A DNA stretch of 64,000 bases. Origin: JABMQB01 sp963678235. Its GTDB lineage: Bacteria; Bacteroidota; Bacteroidia; Bacteroidales; Prolixibacteraceae. Position numbers and translations under genes: made by a program. The stretch covers positions 3,410,001-3,474,000 of the forward strand of contig OY782766.1 in the NCBI GenBank assembly GCA_963678235.1, written 5' to 3'. The notes below the pieces were generated by a model. That model ran no database searches. It was not told the origin of the DNA and saw only the letters and a list, made by a program, of their open reading frames with translations. Shown here piece by piece: positions 63,674 through 64,000 of this stretch (the stretch's first letter is position 1; every line of letters starts with the position of its first letter).

Positions 63674-64000
63674 ATGAAAAAAAATCTAATTCCCTTCCTG
63701 ATTTTGTTCTTTTTATTTACAGCCTGCAAAAAAGAACCTGTTGCTTCTTTTGAGTTTGATCAAAATAGTGTGAAAGCTCCTGTGCAAATCAACTTTACAA
63801 ACAATTCAACGGATGCAACAGAGTTTTTATGGGATTTTGGAGACAATAGTATTACCCAAGCGACCGATCCAAGTCATTTGTGAAACCTGGGGAAACCTCA
63901 ATGTTTCCCTTACAGCTACAGGAGAAGGGGGAAGTAGTACTATAACAAAAACATTGATTTTATTACCACCCAATCCGATTGTTGACTTTAACGTAAGTCT
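63674..64000 (+). pseudogene. PKD-domain lipoprotein, frameshifted and cut by window edge
   Basis: The first 69 codons encode a lipoprotein signal peptide with lipobox (LFLFTAC, Cys18) and the start of a PKD domain (PVASFEFDQNSV, EFLWDFGDNSITQ). A stop at 63881-63883 interrupts it. In another frame, from about 63873, ETWGNLNVSLTATGEGGSS continues the PKD domain and a second repeat begins (NPIVDFNV) before the window ends. So one indel separates two coherent halves: a sequencing error, a real frameshift mutation, or rarely recoding. PKD proteins are usually extracellular. Confidence 0.75.

Overview
The window looks like a chromosomal segment of a low-GC Bacteroidota. Supporting signs are TAnnTTTG-type -7 promoter elements, the intergenic hairpin repeats with ACCGC/GCGGT ends, DUF2807, DUF5916, YfhO and DUF4143 families, LytTR regulation, a homodimeric glycyl-tRNA synthetase and the absence of clear Shine-Dalgarno sequences. 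Assignment below phylum is not supported. Most of the window (about 1-43.5 kb, and probably 45.3-50.7 kb) is a mosaic cell-surface polysaccharide locus; the last 14 kb is housekeeping and envelope genes.

Region by region. (1) 1-9 kb: a truncated Wzx-like flippase, two CMP-nonulosonate synthetase homologues, an inositol-monophosphatase-family phosphatase, a fused transferase-like/NeuB protein, a KPHP-motif glycosyltransferase and three sulfotransferases. (2) 9-12.7 kb, minus strand: pyruvyltransferase-family protein, ferredoxin-like F420-hydrogenase-beta protein and a GT4, with a recognisable promoter. (3) 12.9-18.7 kb: three more sulfotransferases, two GT2 and an FkbM methyltransferase. (4) 18.8-20.3 kb: a decayed flippase, a small alanine-rich protein gene bracketed by hairpins, and a degenerate tandem repeat of about 41 bp. 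(5) 20.3-30.7 kb: a second nonulosonate cassette (intact flippase, NeuA-HAD fusion, NeuB), a pyruvyltransferase-family protein, an epimerase/GT2 minus pair, a DUF6044-like membrane protein, a GT42-like sialyltransferase candidate and a GT2. (6) 30.9-43.5 kb: a remnant and a full copy of a D-glucuronyl C5-epimerase-like gene flanking a DUF4143 ATPase, then a minus-strand run of GT4, GT2, two tandem YfhO proteins and a GT39-like protein. (7) 43.6-50.7 kb: glyS, divergent from an asparagine-synthase-type amidotransferase, three tandem QueC-like PP-loop proteins and a TupA-like ATP-grasp protein. (8) 50.7-64 kb: DUF5916 outer-membrane protein, tRNA-Arg(CCU), metallo-hydrolase, two DUF2807 proteins, Spy-like protein, S41 protease, SPFH/NfeD/NfeD-LytTR/BtpA-like genes, CPBP protease and a frameshifted PKD lipoprotein.

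How it fits together (inference): two parallel sets make and activate nonulosonic (sialic-like) acids, each set with its own flippase and its own phosphatase from a different family. Transferases including a GT42-like protein would add them to a glycan, which six sulfotransferases, a C5-epimerase homologue, pyruvyltransferase-family proteins and a methyltransferase would then decorate. The predicted product is a sulfated, possibly uronic-acid-containing and sialylated surface polysaccharide, formally reminiscent of animal glycosaminoglycans. The most unexplained module is the asnB, three QueC-like, TupA-like array at 45.3-50.7 kb. The NfeD-LytTR fusion at 59.8 kb is a second unusual item.
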